Assembly (NCBI GenBank): GCA_048058975.1
Contig: JBLLNP010000003.1
Location: 136,250 to 200,249 of the forward strand
Length of the DNA stretch: 64,000 nucleotides
From: RHLJ01 sp048058975
Lineage (GTDB): Bacteria; Bacteroidota; Rhodothermia; Balneolales; Balneolaceae
Reading direction: 5' to 3'
Shown in pieces: positions 19,501 through 26,460 of this stretch. The position numbers and the translations under genes are program-made. Numbering within the stretch: position 1 is the first letter of the stretch; every line of letters begins with the position of its first letter. The notes beneath the pieces are model-generated. The model was given only the letters and a program-made list of their open reading frames with translations. It searched no databases and was not told where the DNA came from.

Positions 19501-19680
19501 GGTTCGGAAACCTGGAGCCCAATGGCCCGAACGGTAATTGGTGGGCTCACCATGTCAACATTCCTGATGCTTTTCGTTGTCCCAAGCGTGTATAAATTGA
19601 TTAATCAGGGCGTAGATCGACTTGGTTTTGATGCCATTCATAAACATGATCCACTTGAAGAAGAGGAGGTATTAGCATGA
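16555..19680 (+). CDS. RND efflux permease 1 (AcrB/MdtB-type)
   Basis: 1041 aa, full family length. Twelve membrane helices are expected: TM1 near residues 10-32, a large periplasmic porter domain, TM2-6 (about 335-475), a second porter domain and TM7-12 (about 855-1020). The proton-relay pair Asp401-Asp402 is seen in LVVDDAVVVLENIF. The TM10 region reads VVNNGIVMIDY instead of the Lys-containing AcrB motif, as in a large subgroup of RND pumps. It exports drugs or envelope compounds with the adaptor encoded just upstream. Its last 4 bases overlap the start of permease 2 (ATGA), suggesting translational coupling and a hetero-oligomeric pump of the MdtBC kind. Confidence 0.95.
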   Translation: MGGLSKLAVQRPITFLMTSLILIGFGIFGVLQLRLNLYPDVSFPTITIFTGYEGVAPEDIEALVTRPIEEQVGSISGIRRVRSLSSQGASVVKLNFNWGTDLYEAENDVRKQLGFVERSIPRDAETPLVFSYDPNQEPIVVLAVTSDVRSSRDLRTYATQVLEQRIERINGIASAETSGGLERQINVVIDNEKMRLYNITISEISNRLNAENIQVPAGQLTEGNTVYSLRTMGELKSVDQIQNTVIAVRDGRSLYLKDVADVQDGIAQPIGNVQVNGEDGIIINIYRQSDANVVVAANEVITSLADIKKSLPIDVNVEVLTNKAEFIKLSIQNLLLTGLQAIILVVLILLVFLRSGRSALIIAISIPVSIVTTFAVMNFADLSLNIISLSGLTLAVGLVVDDAVVVLENIFRFREEGKNRKDAAVYGAKEVAVPVVISTLTTLVVFLPILFVPGIAGFLFRDLALTISFSLSVSSLVALTLIPMMTSQFFSDKEKAFQANNRLSNFFGDLLDRLESRYARQLDASLNRSGLVVLVSVLFFGATLPIFNQLGGEFFPRVDEGAFTLEVSREAGVSLLELERSFRQVESVIRQEVPEARMVVSDYGDKEGIEGADNPGGFTGSVRVELVPKDQRNRSQFDIVSSLLNQLTIVPGIDVQEIIQDPLSPDGENGLIIQVFGYNPEIKKELSDGVKERITQIDGVVSAYSTADQGRPELRLVMDRERISLVGMNTNQVASAVSDAIQGSIATSFVDQGVEFEVKVELDPRQKAASTDLENIQIQTANGEWMPLSNLARIERYTGPSNVTRIDQERVVEIFTELDDVDLKTASAQARELLNEVEWPDGYRYALAGSAEEQAESFNFLLIAFAIAGILTYMVMASQFESLVEPFIIIFTIPLALSGVLIMLGITGTAVSVTSMVGLILLSGIVVNNGIVMIDYIKILQARGLNRNEAIVQGATRRLRPILMTALTTILSMVPLALELGSGSETWSPMARTVIGGLTMSTFLMLFVVPSVYKLINQGVDRLGFDAIHKHDPLEEEEVLA

Positions 19681-21968
19681 GAAAGTTTTCCCTTACTGGA
19701 GGAGTTCTTAGTCGACCCATTACCGTAATCATGTGTACCTTGATTGTGGTTGGTTTTGGGATTTTTTCACTTACCAATCTTAGAGTTACACTTTTTCCAA
19801 GCCTGAATATTCCGGTTTTAGCTATTTCTTCTGGATATCAAAATGTAGCGCCAGAAGATATTGACCGGATTATTGTAACTCCTATTGAGGGTGCTGTTGC
19901 CGCTATTGAAGGAATTGAAAGCCTCGAGGCGAGGGTAAGTCGTGGAAATGCTTTTATTATAATGCGACTTTATGAAGGTACAGATATAAGAAAAACTGAA
20001 TTAAAAGTTCAAAAGGCTATCGATCAGATTAGAGCTGACCTCCCCGAACAGGCACGCCCACCTACTATTTTCCAATTTGATCCCGAAAACCGACCAATTA
20101 TGCAGCTCAGCATTAGCTCGGGTCTTAAAGGGTTAGATGAATTAAGAGAGTTAGCTATTGAAGTAGTTGAACCTAGTTTGGAACGACTCGTTGGACTTGC
20201 TTCCGCAGATACACGGGGAGGGCTTGAACGAAGAATTTATGTTGATGTTTCTCCGATGCAGCTTGCTCAGCATAACATTGTTCCACAGGAAATTGAAAAT
20301 GCCATCCGCAACAATAACACCCAGCTTCCAATGGGGAATGTGATCGCGCAAAACATAAGCTACAGCGTACGTGCTGAATCTATGTATGAAAGTGTGGATC
20401 AGATTAAGAAAACCATTGTTAAAATATCTGAAAACGGCGTCCCTATTCGTGTTGAAGACGTTGCGGATGTATCGGATGGATTTACAGAGGTTACCAGCCT
20501 GGTAAATGTAAATGGTAATAATAGTGTCTCTATCGAAGTACAGAAAAATTCTGATGCTAATACGCTGGATGTGGTTAATGCTGTAAAAGCAGCAGTACCC
20601 GAAATTAATGAGAAACTACCTCCGGGAGTCATCCTGAAAATATTATCTGACGAAGGCCGTGCCATTGATGACTCCATCAATAACCTGGCTCAATCGTCTC
20701 TTTTTGCACTGATTGTTGTAGTATTGGTAATCCTGATTTTTATGGGAGGATGGAGAATTTCGCTGGTAGTTGCACTCTCTATTCCGGTTTCAATTGCAGC
20801 AAGTTTTGCCACTATGTATGCGGCAAATCTTACACTCAATATTTTCACTATTTCTGCTCTTGCATTAGCTATTGGGTTGTTAGTAGATAATGCCATTGTT
20901 GTAGCAGAAAGTATCGCGCGCAAACTGGAAGATGGTTTAACCCGCTATCAGGCAGCTTTAAATGGCACTAACGAAGTGATTGGCCCTCTTCTGGGTTCTA
21001 CGTTAACAACGCTGGGAGTATTTATTCCAATTACATTGATAAGTGGCATACAAGGTGTTTTCTTCCGCGAGTTTGCACTTACTATCAGTTTTGCAATCGC
21101 CATTTCATTTCTTTCTTCGATCATACTTGTTCCTGTAATGTCTATCCTCGTGTTGGACCGGGATCAATTCAACAAGCGAAGTTTCATGTTCACCGCACTT
21201 CATAAACTGGAGGGCGGGTATGGATTTATTCTTCAATGGATTCTCCGACACAAATGGATTCCAACTTTGCTCCTAATAGGAATTGTTGGCGGTACTGTTT
21301 ACATGTATCAGACCATCAACAAAGAAGGATTTCCTGAGACCGACTCTGGAGAAATTGATGTGGACATCACCTTACAAGAGGGAACCAAACTCATACGTAC
21401 TGTTGAAGTAATGGAACAGTTTGAAGAACAATTGCTACAGAAACCCGAAATTGAAACCCTAATTTCATCTATTGGGCGAAGCAGATGGACTGAGCAAGCA
21501 AACCGGGGCAGTTTTACACTCCAGTTGGCACCTGTTGAAGAACGAACAATTACGAGTAATGAATTAGCTGCTGCATTAAGGCAGGAATTGGTTGCACCCG
21601 GTGTAACAGTAAGGGCTTCTGTTGAAGGAGGTGGGATACGATTCGGTGGACGTGGATTCAGATCAGGTGGTGGGTCAGTCCGACTAAGTTTAATTGGCCC
21701 TGAAATGTCTGAACTGCTTCGAATTTCGAACCAGATTGAAGATAAGTTCCTAGAAGACCCGAATATTATTTCGGTTGATAACGGTCGTACCGACCCAACA
21801 CCTGAGTTACAGTTTATTGTGGATCGTAATCGAGTAGGAATGATGAACGCTGGTATCAGTCAGGTAGCAGGTAACTTGCGAACACAAACCCTGGGAAACC
21901 AGGCTGGTTTTTCCGGACTGAAGGAAAAGAAATTCCGATTGAAGTACGGACAGCTAAAACATCTCTGA
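19677..21968 (+). CDS. RND efflux permease 2, N-terminal part (frameshifted gene)
   Basis: First 763 codons of a second RND permease, started by ATG 19677 behind a GAGGAGG ribosome site. It shows TM1, porter domain, TM2-6 and most of the second porter domain. Around residue 745 the family sequence is lost: homology continues in another frame (see 21908-21912) and this frame ends in an out-of-frame tail at 21968. Restoring one base would join it to the 22064-22792 part and give about 1038 aa, the normal length. TM4 reads LLVDNAIVVAES (Asp404-Asn405), so one Asp of the relay pair is Asn, unlike permease 1. It may be a true pseudogene or a sequencing artefact. Confidence 0.85.
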   Translation: MRKFSLTGGVLSRPITVIMCTLIVVGFGIFSLTNLRVTLFPSLNIPVLAISSGYQNVAPEDIDRIIVTPIEGAVAAIEGIESLEARVSRGNAFIIMRLYEGTDIRKTELKVQKAIDQIRADLPEQARPPTIFQFDPENRPIMQLSISSGLKGLDELRELAIEVVEPSLERLVGLASADTRGGLERRIYVDVSPMQLAQHNIVPQEIENAIRNNNTQLPMGNVIAQNISYSVRAESMYESVDQIKKTIVKISENGVPIRVEDVADVSDGFTEVTSLVNVNGNNSVSIEVQKNSDANTLDVVNAVKAAVPEINEKLPPGVILKILSDEGRAIDDSINNLAQSSLFALIVVVLVILIFMGGWRISLVVALSIPVSIAASFATMYAANLTLNIFTISALALAIGLLVDNAIVVAESIARKLEDGLTRYQAALNGTNEVIGPLLGSTLTTLGVFIPITLISGIQGVFFREFALTISFAIAISFLSSIILVPVMSILVLDRDQFNKRSFMFTALHKLEGGYGFILQWILRHKWIPTLLLIGIVGGTVYMYQTINKEGFPETDSGEIDVDITLQEGTKLIRTVEVMEQFEEQLLQKPEIETLISSIGRSRWTEQANRGSFTLQLAPVEERTITSNELAAALRQELVAPGVTVRASVEGGGIRFGGRGFRSGGGSVRLSLIGPEMSELLRISNQIEDKFLEDPNIISVDNGRTDPTPELQFIVDRNRVGMMNAGISQVAGNLRTQTLGNQAGFSGLKEKKFRLKYGQLKHL
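21908..21912 (+). other. Frameshift site in RND permease 2 (T5 homopolymer)
   Basis: The first frame reads ...NQAGF then GLKEKK. In the -1 frame the same bases read FRTEGKEIPIEVRTA, and this continues as good RND sequence (TSLKSREDLFDLEVL) into the downstream frame. A run of six T instead of five would restore one continuous frame. No slippery heptamer of the X-XXY-YYZ type is present (GGT-TTT-TCC), so programmed shifting is unlikely. Confidence 0.85.
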
Positions 21969-22063
21969 AATCCCGTGAAGACCTTTTTGATTTAGAAGTC
22001 CTTCAATTTGAAGACCAGCGGATACCAGTTGTCGCAGTTGGTGAATTCGTTGAAACGAAAGGG

Positions 22064-22792
22064 GTGGATTCTTATTCCAAACGGGATAGGGAAATTTTGC
22101 TGGACGTTAATATTTCATTTAACGGAGATGCCAACGTGTATCGTGGGTTAATAACTGATTTCGTTAATAACGAAGTAATCATGCCCGAAGGATATAGATA
22201 TGAATTTACCGGAGCCAGCCAGGAGGCCCAGGAAGGGGCTCGCCAGTTTCTTTTCGCAGGATTAGCCGCTTTAGTACTTATGTTCATGATTATGGCTTCA
22301 TTATTCGAAAACTTTAGAGATCCGTTCGTTATTTGGCTTTGTATTCCTATGGCCTTGTTTGGTGCATTAGCTGGATTAATGATTCTTGGGACCCCGCTAA
22401 GTACTACCGGAAATATCGGACTGTTTATGCTTGTTGGGATTATTGTAAATAATGGAATTGTATTAGTGGATTACATGCATTTACGAACCAAAGGAATCGC
22501 TTTTGATATTTCAAATGGTTCAGAATTCTTATCAGCAATTCTTCAAGCATGTAAACGCAGAATGCGACCAGTTTTATTAACTGCTATAACAACCATTTGT
22601 TCTATGATTCCTTTATCGCTCGAGCTTGGTGCTGGTGCAGAAATATGGTCTCCTTTAGCAAAAACTGTAATCGGCGGGTTACTATTTGGAGTGATTTTCA
22701 CTCTGTTCATTACCCCTGCAATTTCTGTTGGTTTTAAACAGTTGATTAACAGCATCAAAGGGTTGTTCAGAAAACAAAAAACTGCCGTTTAA
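22064..22792 (+). CDS. RND efflux permease 2, C-terminal part
   Basis: Continuation of the preceding permease in another frame. The frame is open and family-like back to about 21911; GTG 22064 is only the first conventional start inside it and is probably not a real initiation site. The 242 residues cover the end of the porter domain (YRYEFTGASQEAQEG) and TM7-TM12, including VNNGIVLVDYMHL and the typical TM11-12 segment AVLLTAITT-like RPVLLTAITTICSMIPLSLE. The piece cannot fold as a pump alone. Its last 4 bases overlap, tail to tail, the small lipoprotein gene on the other strand. Confidence 0.8.
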   Translation: MDSYSKRDREILLDVNISFNGDANVYRGLITDFVNNEVIMPEGYRYEFTGASQEAQEGARQFLFAGLAALVLMFMIMASLFENFRDPFVIWLCIPMALFGALAGLMILGTPLSTTGNIGLFMLVGIIVNNGIVLVDYMHLRTKGIAFDISNGSEFLSAILQACKRRMRPVLLTAITTICSMIPLSLELGAGAEIWSPLAKTVIGGLLFGVIFTLFITPAISVGFKQLINSIKGLFRKQKTAV

Positions 22793-23118
22793 TAATACCT
22801 GGCACAGGTTATACTGAATCGATACCTTTCTTTGGTATAAGGCGAAACATCGTAGTAGATTTCGAACTTATAAAGGCCGACATAGTAATTTCCTTTTGTA
22901 TCTACCCAGTTTTTTTCTTCGTTGTAATACTTATCTGGTACCAGAAAATTTCTTTTGAACTTGCCTTCTGTTTTGTCATACTGCTCTGCAACCCACGAAT
23001 AATAAGCGCATTTAGCTCCCATTTCTTCATTCATTTGAGATAGTGATGTACCCAACTCTGCACATCCAAACATTACTAGTGAAGCTAAAATTAATACGAT
23101 ACTTTTATTCATCTTCAT
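22789..23118 (-). CDS. Small hypothetical lipoprotein
   Basis: 109 aa with a clear lipoprotein signal: MKMNK, hydrophobic core, and Cys19 in VMFGC. The mature part is polar and aromatic-rich (YYNEEKNW, GNYYVGLYKFEIYYD) and ends SITCARYY; it holds two further cysteines (in KCAYY and TCARYY) that could form a disulfide. I do not recognise a family. It converges on the RND permease (4-base overlap) and is divergent from the YtxH-domain gene. Confidence 0.65.
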   Translation of the reverse strand: MKMNKSIVLILASLVMFGCAELGTSLSQMNEEMGAKCAYYSWVAEQYDKTEGKFKRNFLVPDKYYNEEKNWVDTKGNYYVGLYKFEIYYDVSPYTKERYRFSITCARYY

Positions 23119-23290
23119 ACCCTTCTTTTTATAAAGAGTACATTAGAGCGTCGTAGTTTTCACCGCATACTTATGTGTTCTTCAACTAAAAAAATTCTAA
23201 AAAACTTTTTTTGTGGCTGGAGATGGTAATTGGAACGGGTTTTAATTATTCTTGTTATTAACTACAGACAGCAATAAAAAGGAATATGTC

Positions 23291-23596
23291 ATGAGTAAAT
23301 CAGGAAATTTTTTAGCAGGATTAATCACAGGTGCGATGGCTGGTACCGTGCTAGCCTTACTTTACGCGCCAGACACAGGAAAAAATACAAGAGATCGGCT
23401 TTCTTATCGCTTAAGTAACTATAGAGACGAACTCACAGATTTAATCAGTGAGTTAAGAAAGGAAAAACAAAAATTAATTTCAGAAGCCAAAGAGAAAGGC
23501 GAAAAAGTAGTAGTTGAAGCTAAAGAAAAAGCAGAAGACTTGATCAGAGAAGCGGAAGATTTACTAGCCTCGATTGACTCTGTTCAGGAAAACTAA
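23291..23596 (+). CDS. YtxH domain-containing protein
   Basis: 101 aa from the ATG at 23291, which follows an AAAAAGGAA ribosome site; a TTG at 23252 would add 13 unlike residues and is not preferred. The N-terminus has a single glycine-rich hydrophobic helix (about 6-27, GLITGAMAGTVLALLYAPDTG), the YtxH signature, followed by a long charged amphipathic helix with repeated EAKEKGEK/EAKEKAED units. Members are small membrane-anchored proteins often linked to general stress in Firmicutes; the role is unknown here. A strong terminator follows 20 bases after the stop. Confidence 0.85.
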   Translation: MSKSGNFLAGLITGAMAGTVLALLYAPDTGKNTRDRLSYRLSNYRDELTDLISELRKEKQKLISEAKEKGEKVVVEAKEKAEDLIREAEDLLASIDSVQEN

Positions 23597-23616
23597 TTTT
23601 AGTTAAATCATTTGTT

Positions 23617-23648
23617 AAAGCCCATGTAGAATATATAAGGGCTTTTTT
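23617..23648 (+). terminator. Intrinsic terminator of the YtxH-domain gene
   Basis: Stem AAAGCCC (23617-23623) with GGGCTTT (23639-23645), loop of 15 and a T run (23643-23648) on the plus strand. The T run overlaps the stop codon of the convergent PPIC-type lipoprotein gene. The minus-strand exit side is A-rich, so it mainly serves the plus strand. Confidence 0.8.
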
Positions 23649-25392
23649 ATTCTGATACTTCTTTGCCTTTGAGTTCATATATCTCATCGAATAGTAGCGT
23701 ATCCAGCTTTATTTCAACTTGTTTTCTCAAAAACTCAATTTCTGAGTTTATTGTACTAAACACTTTATATTGCCGCTCTAAAGCAATACTTCTTGTATTC
23801 ACAGTTATATCTTCTATCTGTCTTTCAGAAAGATAAAAAACCATCCATCCCTCATCTGCTGAATACGCAATTAATGGAGTTTTAAGAATACTCTTCTTTA
23901 CTAACGAGTGATCCCCATCACTTGGATTTATTACCTGATATTCAACTACAGTAAAATTACTATAAGATTCCGCGGATTCTCCGCTCTGAAGTTCAGCTTT
24001 TATTCTTTCAGCATCTTTCATATCCTCTGCCAAAATCTTCCAATATGAAGCATGAATTTGGATTTCTTTATTTCGAATTAATCGATTTCGGAAACTTTCA
24101 GGCACTTCAATTCTGTTGGTATCTGCCAAAGCTTCCCTTGCCAATTCTGCCTGATATAATTCGGAAAGTATCTCATAGCCTCTGGTTTTTACTTTTTCTT
24201 GCACTCTCTCATCCTCATGATAACTGTTCTCAAGAGCCAGCAGATAGAACACCTCATTTCGTAAAGCTCTTCCTAAAGAAGCTCCTGTTCTATTCTTAGA
24301 CTCATTATAAGGTAAGTAGGGCAACCAATTTAAATAGTCACTGAAAGTGAACTCTTTCTTCTCCCCGCCTAATACAAAAGTGGCTAATATAGTCTCTGTA
24401 TCCATATGGCCACTAAGTTCAGATCTTAAATCGTCTTCCCAAAAGTCTGACTCTCTTTCATTATTCTGCGGAATAACCTGACTAATTCCTTCTTCAACCC
24501 TGTTAATACTATTTCTTAACTCAGCAAGGTTTTCCGGATCTACCTCTACTCTTAGCGTTGACATTAAGTCCCGCACATAGCTATTGGAAGTAAGCCTTTG
24601 CTTTCTCAAACGAATCTGACTTGTTACCCCTTGTTTTTGATATTGATATCCATCTTCGGTAAGAATTGCCGGCAGTTCCAGATATTCTACATAAACGATA
24701 TGGTAGCCATGCTGCGATCTTATTGGCTTTGAGAACTCTCCTACATTCATTGAATAAGCAGCTTCCGCGAATGCGTCATCGGCTCCAAAATAACTGATTG
24801 GCCCCAGGTATCCTGCAGTAGAATCATAATCAGGGGTGTCAAAAAAATCATTAGCGACGTCAACAAAATTTTCCCCACTCTCCAATCTTTTATGTGCTTC
24901 ATTTAAGTCTGCCTCTGATCTGGAGAATAACTGTCGTACATATACTTTTCTTTGCTTTTTGGCGTAAGCCAGGCGAACCTCATCATCTGTAGGGGGTTCC
25001 ATTATCTTATTCATTTCATCAACGAAAAAAATATCTGCCATAGATTTTCTCTCCTGGAATTCTATGGCTGCTAAATAAATAGGATGATTAAGCAACCCTC
25101 GTTCGGGGGAAGCTTCTGCAAGCACCAGATTATCAATATATTGATTGACAAATCGATATCTCTCCTCTTTGCTATCATTTCGCCCTGTATTAATTAAATG
25201 CAGTACATATTTGGTTTGAAACTGAAATACAGAGACATCAATGTCATTAACTGAGAAAAGTATCTTCTCCTCTGTTTCAAGGTTTGGTTTACCAGAACAT
25301 GCTGTTAACATTAATAGAAGAGCTATGAAGTAAAAAAAGAAAGGCTGCCTTTTAGTAAGGCAGCCAGTATTTTTTAAAAAAAGTAATTTCAT
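23647..25392 (-). CDS. PPIC-type (SurA/PrsA-like) peptidyl-prolyl isomerase lipoprotein
   Basis: 581 aa. Start ATG 25392-25390 abuts the TAA of the PorV-like gene. Lipoprotein signal with a KR n-region (14-15), hydrophobic FFFYFIALLLML and Cys32 in LTAC. A SurA-like N-terminal helical region (about 45-150) leads into a parvulin domain (about 150-245) with VRQLFSRSEADL, AGYLGPISYFG, FSKPIRSQHGYHIVYV. The remaining 330 residues are helical and less conserved. Family knowledge: periplasmic chaperone/isomerase for outer-membrane proteins. Its position behind a PorV-like protein and TonB receptor fits a role in their assembly (inference). Odd: codons 10-21 contain a complete intrinsic terminator (see 25331-25365). 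No alternative start would keep the signal peptide. Confidence 0.85.
   Translation of the reverse strand: MKLLFLKNTGCLTKRQPFFFYFIALLLMLTACSGKPNLETEEKILFSVNDIDVSVFQFQTKYVLHLINTGRNDSKEERYRFVNQYIDNLVLAEASPERGLLNHPIYLAAIEFQERKSMADIFFVDEMNKIMEPPTDDEVRLAYAKKQRKVYVRQLFSRSEADLNEAHKRLESGENFVDVANDFFDTPDYDSTAGYLGPISYFGADDAFAEAAYSMNVGEFSKPIRSQHGYHIVYVEYLELPAILTEDGYQYQKQGVTSQIRLRKQRLTSNSYVRDLMSTLRVEVDPENLAELRNSINRVEEGISQVIPQNNERESDFWEDDLRSELSGHMDTETILATFVLGGEKKEFTFSDYLNWLPYLPYNESKNRTGASLGRALRNEVFYLLALENSYHEDERVQEKVKTRGYEILSELYQAELAREALADTNRIEVPESFRNRLIRNKEIQIHASYWKILAEDMKDAERIKAELQSGESAESYSNFTVVEYQVINPSDGDHSLVKKSILKTPLIAYSADEGWMVFYLSERQIEDITVNTRSIALERQYKVFSTINSEIEFLRKQVEIKLDTLLFDEIYELKGKEVSE
25331..25365 (-). 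terminator. Intrinsic terminator/attenuator inside the signal-peptide code of the PPIC-type gene
   Basis: Perfect 9-bp stem GGCTGCCTT (25343-25351)/AAGGCAGCC (25357-25365), 5-base loop, followed on the minus strand by TTTCTTTTTTTA. It lies 27 bases past the stop of the PorV-like gene, where its terminator would be expected, but also forms codons 10-21 of the next gene. A ribosome translating that gene would cover the stem and prevent termination. The plus-strand side also has a T run. Confidence 0.75.
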
Positions 25393-26439
25393 TTAGAAAT
25401 ATAGCTTAAGATCTATAATAGTAGTTTGACCTAAATACTCATACGGAACTTGTGCAAAGTCAACCCCAATAGCAACTCCGGTAGATGTTTTCAAAACAAA
25501 ACCTGCCCCATAAGTAAGATGGGAATCAACATTATCGCCTAAAAACAGGTCTCTGTAACCGGCACGAACGTGAAACTTAACCGTATTTGATAAATAACTT
25601 AACTGAGAACCGGAATCAACGTTCAAATCGTTATCGTTCGTCTGCTGAGCCTCGGATAAAAGAACCCATTCCAAATTATCTTGTTTTATCAAAGGTAGAT
25701 TTACACCGAATCTGAATGACAGTGGTAAATCCCACTCATCCATATAAATGCGGGACGGAACATCCTCATTATTACCTTCACTTGTTGGATCAATATCAAT
25801 AAAATACTGAGCGTTAATACCGTCCATCTGCATTTTACCACCGAAGTTGCTAATAGAAGCCCCCAATTTCATTCCATTCAAATATTCCGTTTTAAGCACG
25901 AAACCCAAATCAACAGCAAAAGTTTCAGCAGTCATATCATAAATTTTTTGCTGAATGAGTTTCGCTGTTCCTCCGAAATAAAAGTTATCAGTGAGGTTTT
26001 GAGCATAGGAGAGCCCGATACTTAAATCATGTGCTCCGAACGTTGCTCCGGTACCTTCCTGTCTTTCTACTGTACGAACATCCATCCGTCCGTAGTCCAC
26101 ATAATTAATTGCTAAGCCAAAATTACTTTTCTGTTCTTTTCCAATAGGGAGCACCATCCCTGCAGCGTAGATATCTACATCTACAAAATATTGATTAACG
26201 CTTAGGAAAGCTGAGTTTGCACTGTTTCCTTCGTTTGCAAGGGCAATTCCAGAAGGATTCCAAAACATGGCCTCAGCACCTGAAACATTAACTGTATTTG
26301 CGTTTCCAAGAGCAGCACCCTTAGCTCCTACTCCAAGCGTTAAAAAGGGAGCAGCGGTAGTGCCTACTCTACTCTGGGCGTACAGGTTTGTAGCCGCGAG
26401 TAGTACAATGATTTGTAATATTATTCCTTTTTTATTCAT
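25393..26439 (-). CDS. PorV/PorQ family outer-membrane protein
   Basis: 348 aa. A signal peptide (about 1-21, ending LYAQ) and then the family start FLTLGVGAKGAALGNA and EAMFWNPSGIA, followed by alternating amphipathic strands ending IIDLKLYF with a terminal Phe, as in beta-barrels. Family knowledge: PorV-like proteins of the FadL fold act in type IX secretion (substrate shuttling) or as companions of secreted proteins; several paralogues occur per genome. It follows the 1157-aa T9SS protein by 21 nt and precedes the PPIC-type gene with stop and start adjacent, indicating one operon. Whether this is the core PorV or a paralogue cannot be decided here. Confidence 0.82.
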   Translation of the reverse strand: MNKKGIILQIIVLLAATNLYAQSRVGTTAAPFLTLGVGAKGAALGNANTVNVSGAEAMFWNPSGIALANEGNSANSAFLSVNQYFVDVDIYAAGMVLPIGKEQKSNFGLAINYVDYGRMDVRTVERQEGTGATFGAHDLSIGLSYAQNLTDNFYFGGTAKLIQQKIYDMTAETFAVDLGFVLKTEYLNGMKLGASISNFGGKMQMDGINAQYFIDIDPTSEGNNEDVPSRIYMDEWDLPLSFRFGVNLPLIKQDNLEWVLLSEAQQTNDNDLNVDSGSQLSYLSNTVKFHVRAGYRDLFLGDNVDSHLTYGAGFVLKTSTGVAIGVDFAQVPYEYLGQTTIIDLKLYF

Positions 26440-26460
26440 AGCTATTACTGTATTACCCGC

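Noticed and set aside
21906..21914. Programmed -1 frameshifting in RND permease 2
   Set aside because: GGT-TTT-TCC has no X-XXY-YYZ slippery heptamer and no downstream stimulatory hairpin was seen; a missing T is simpler.
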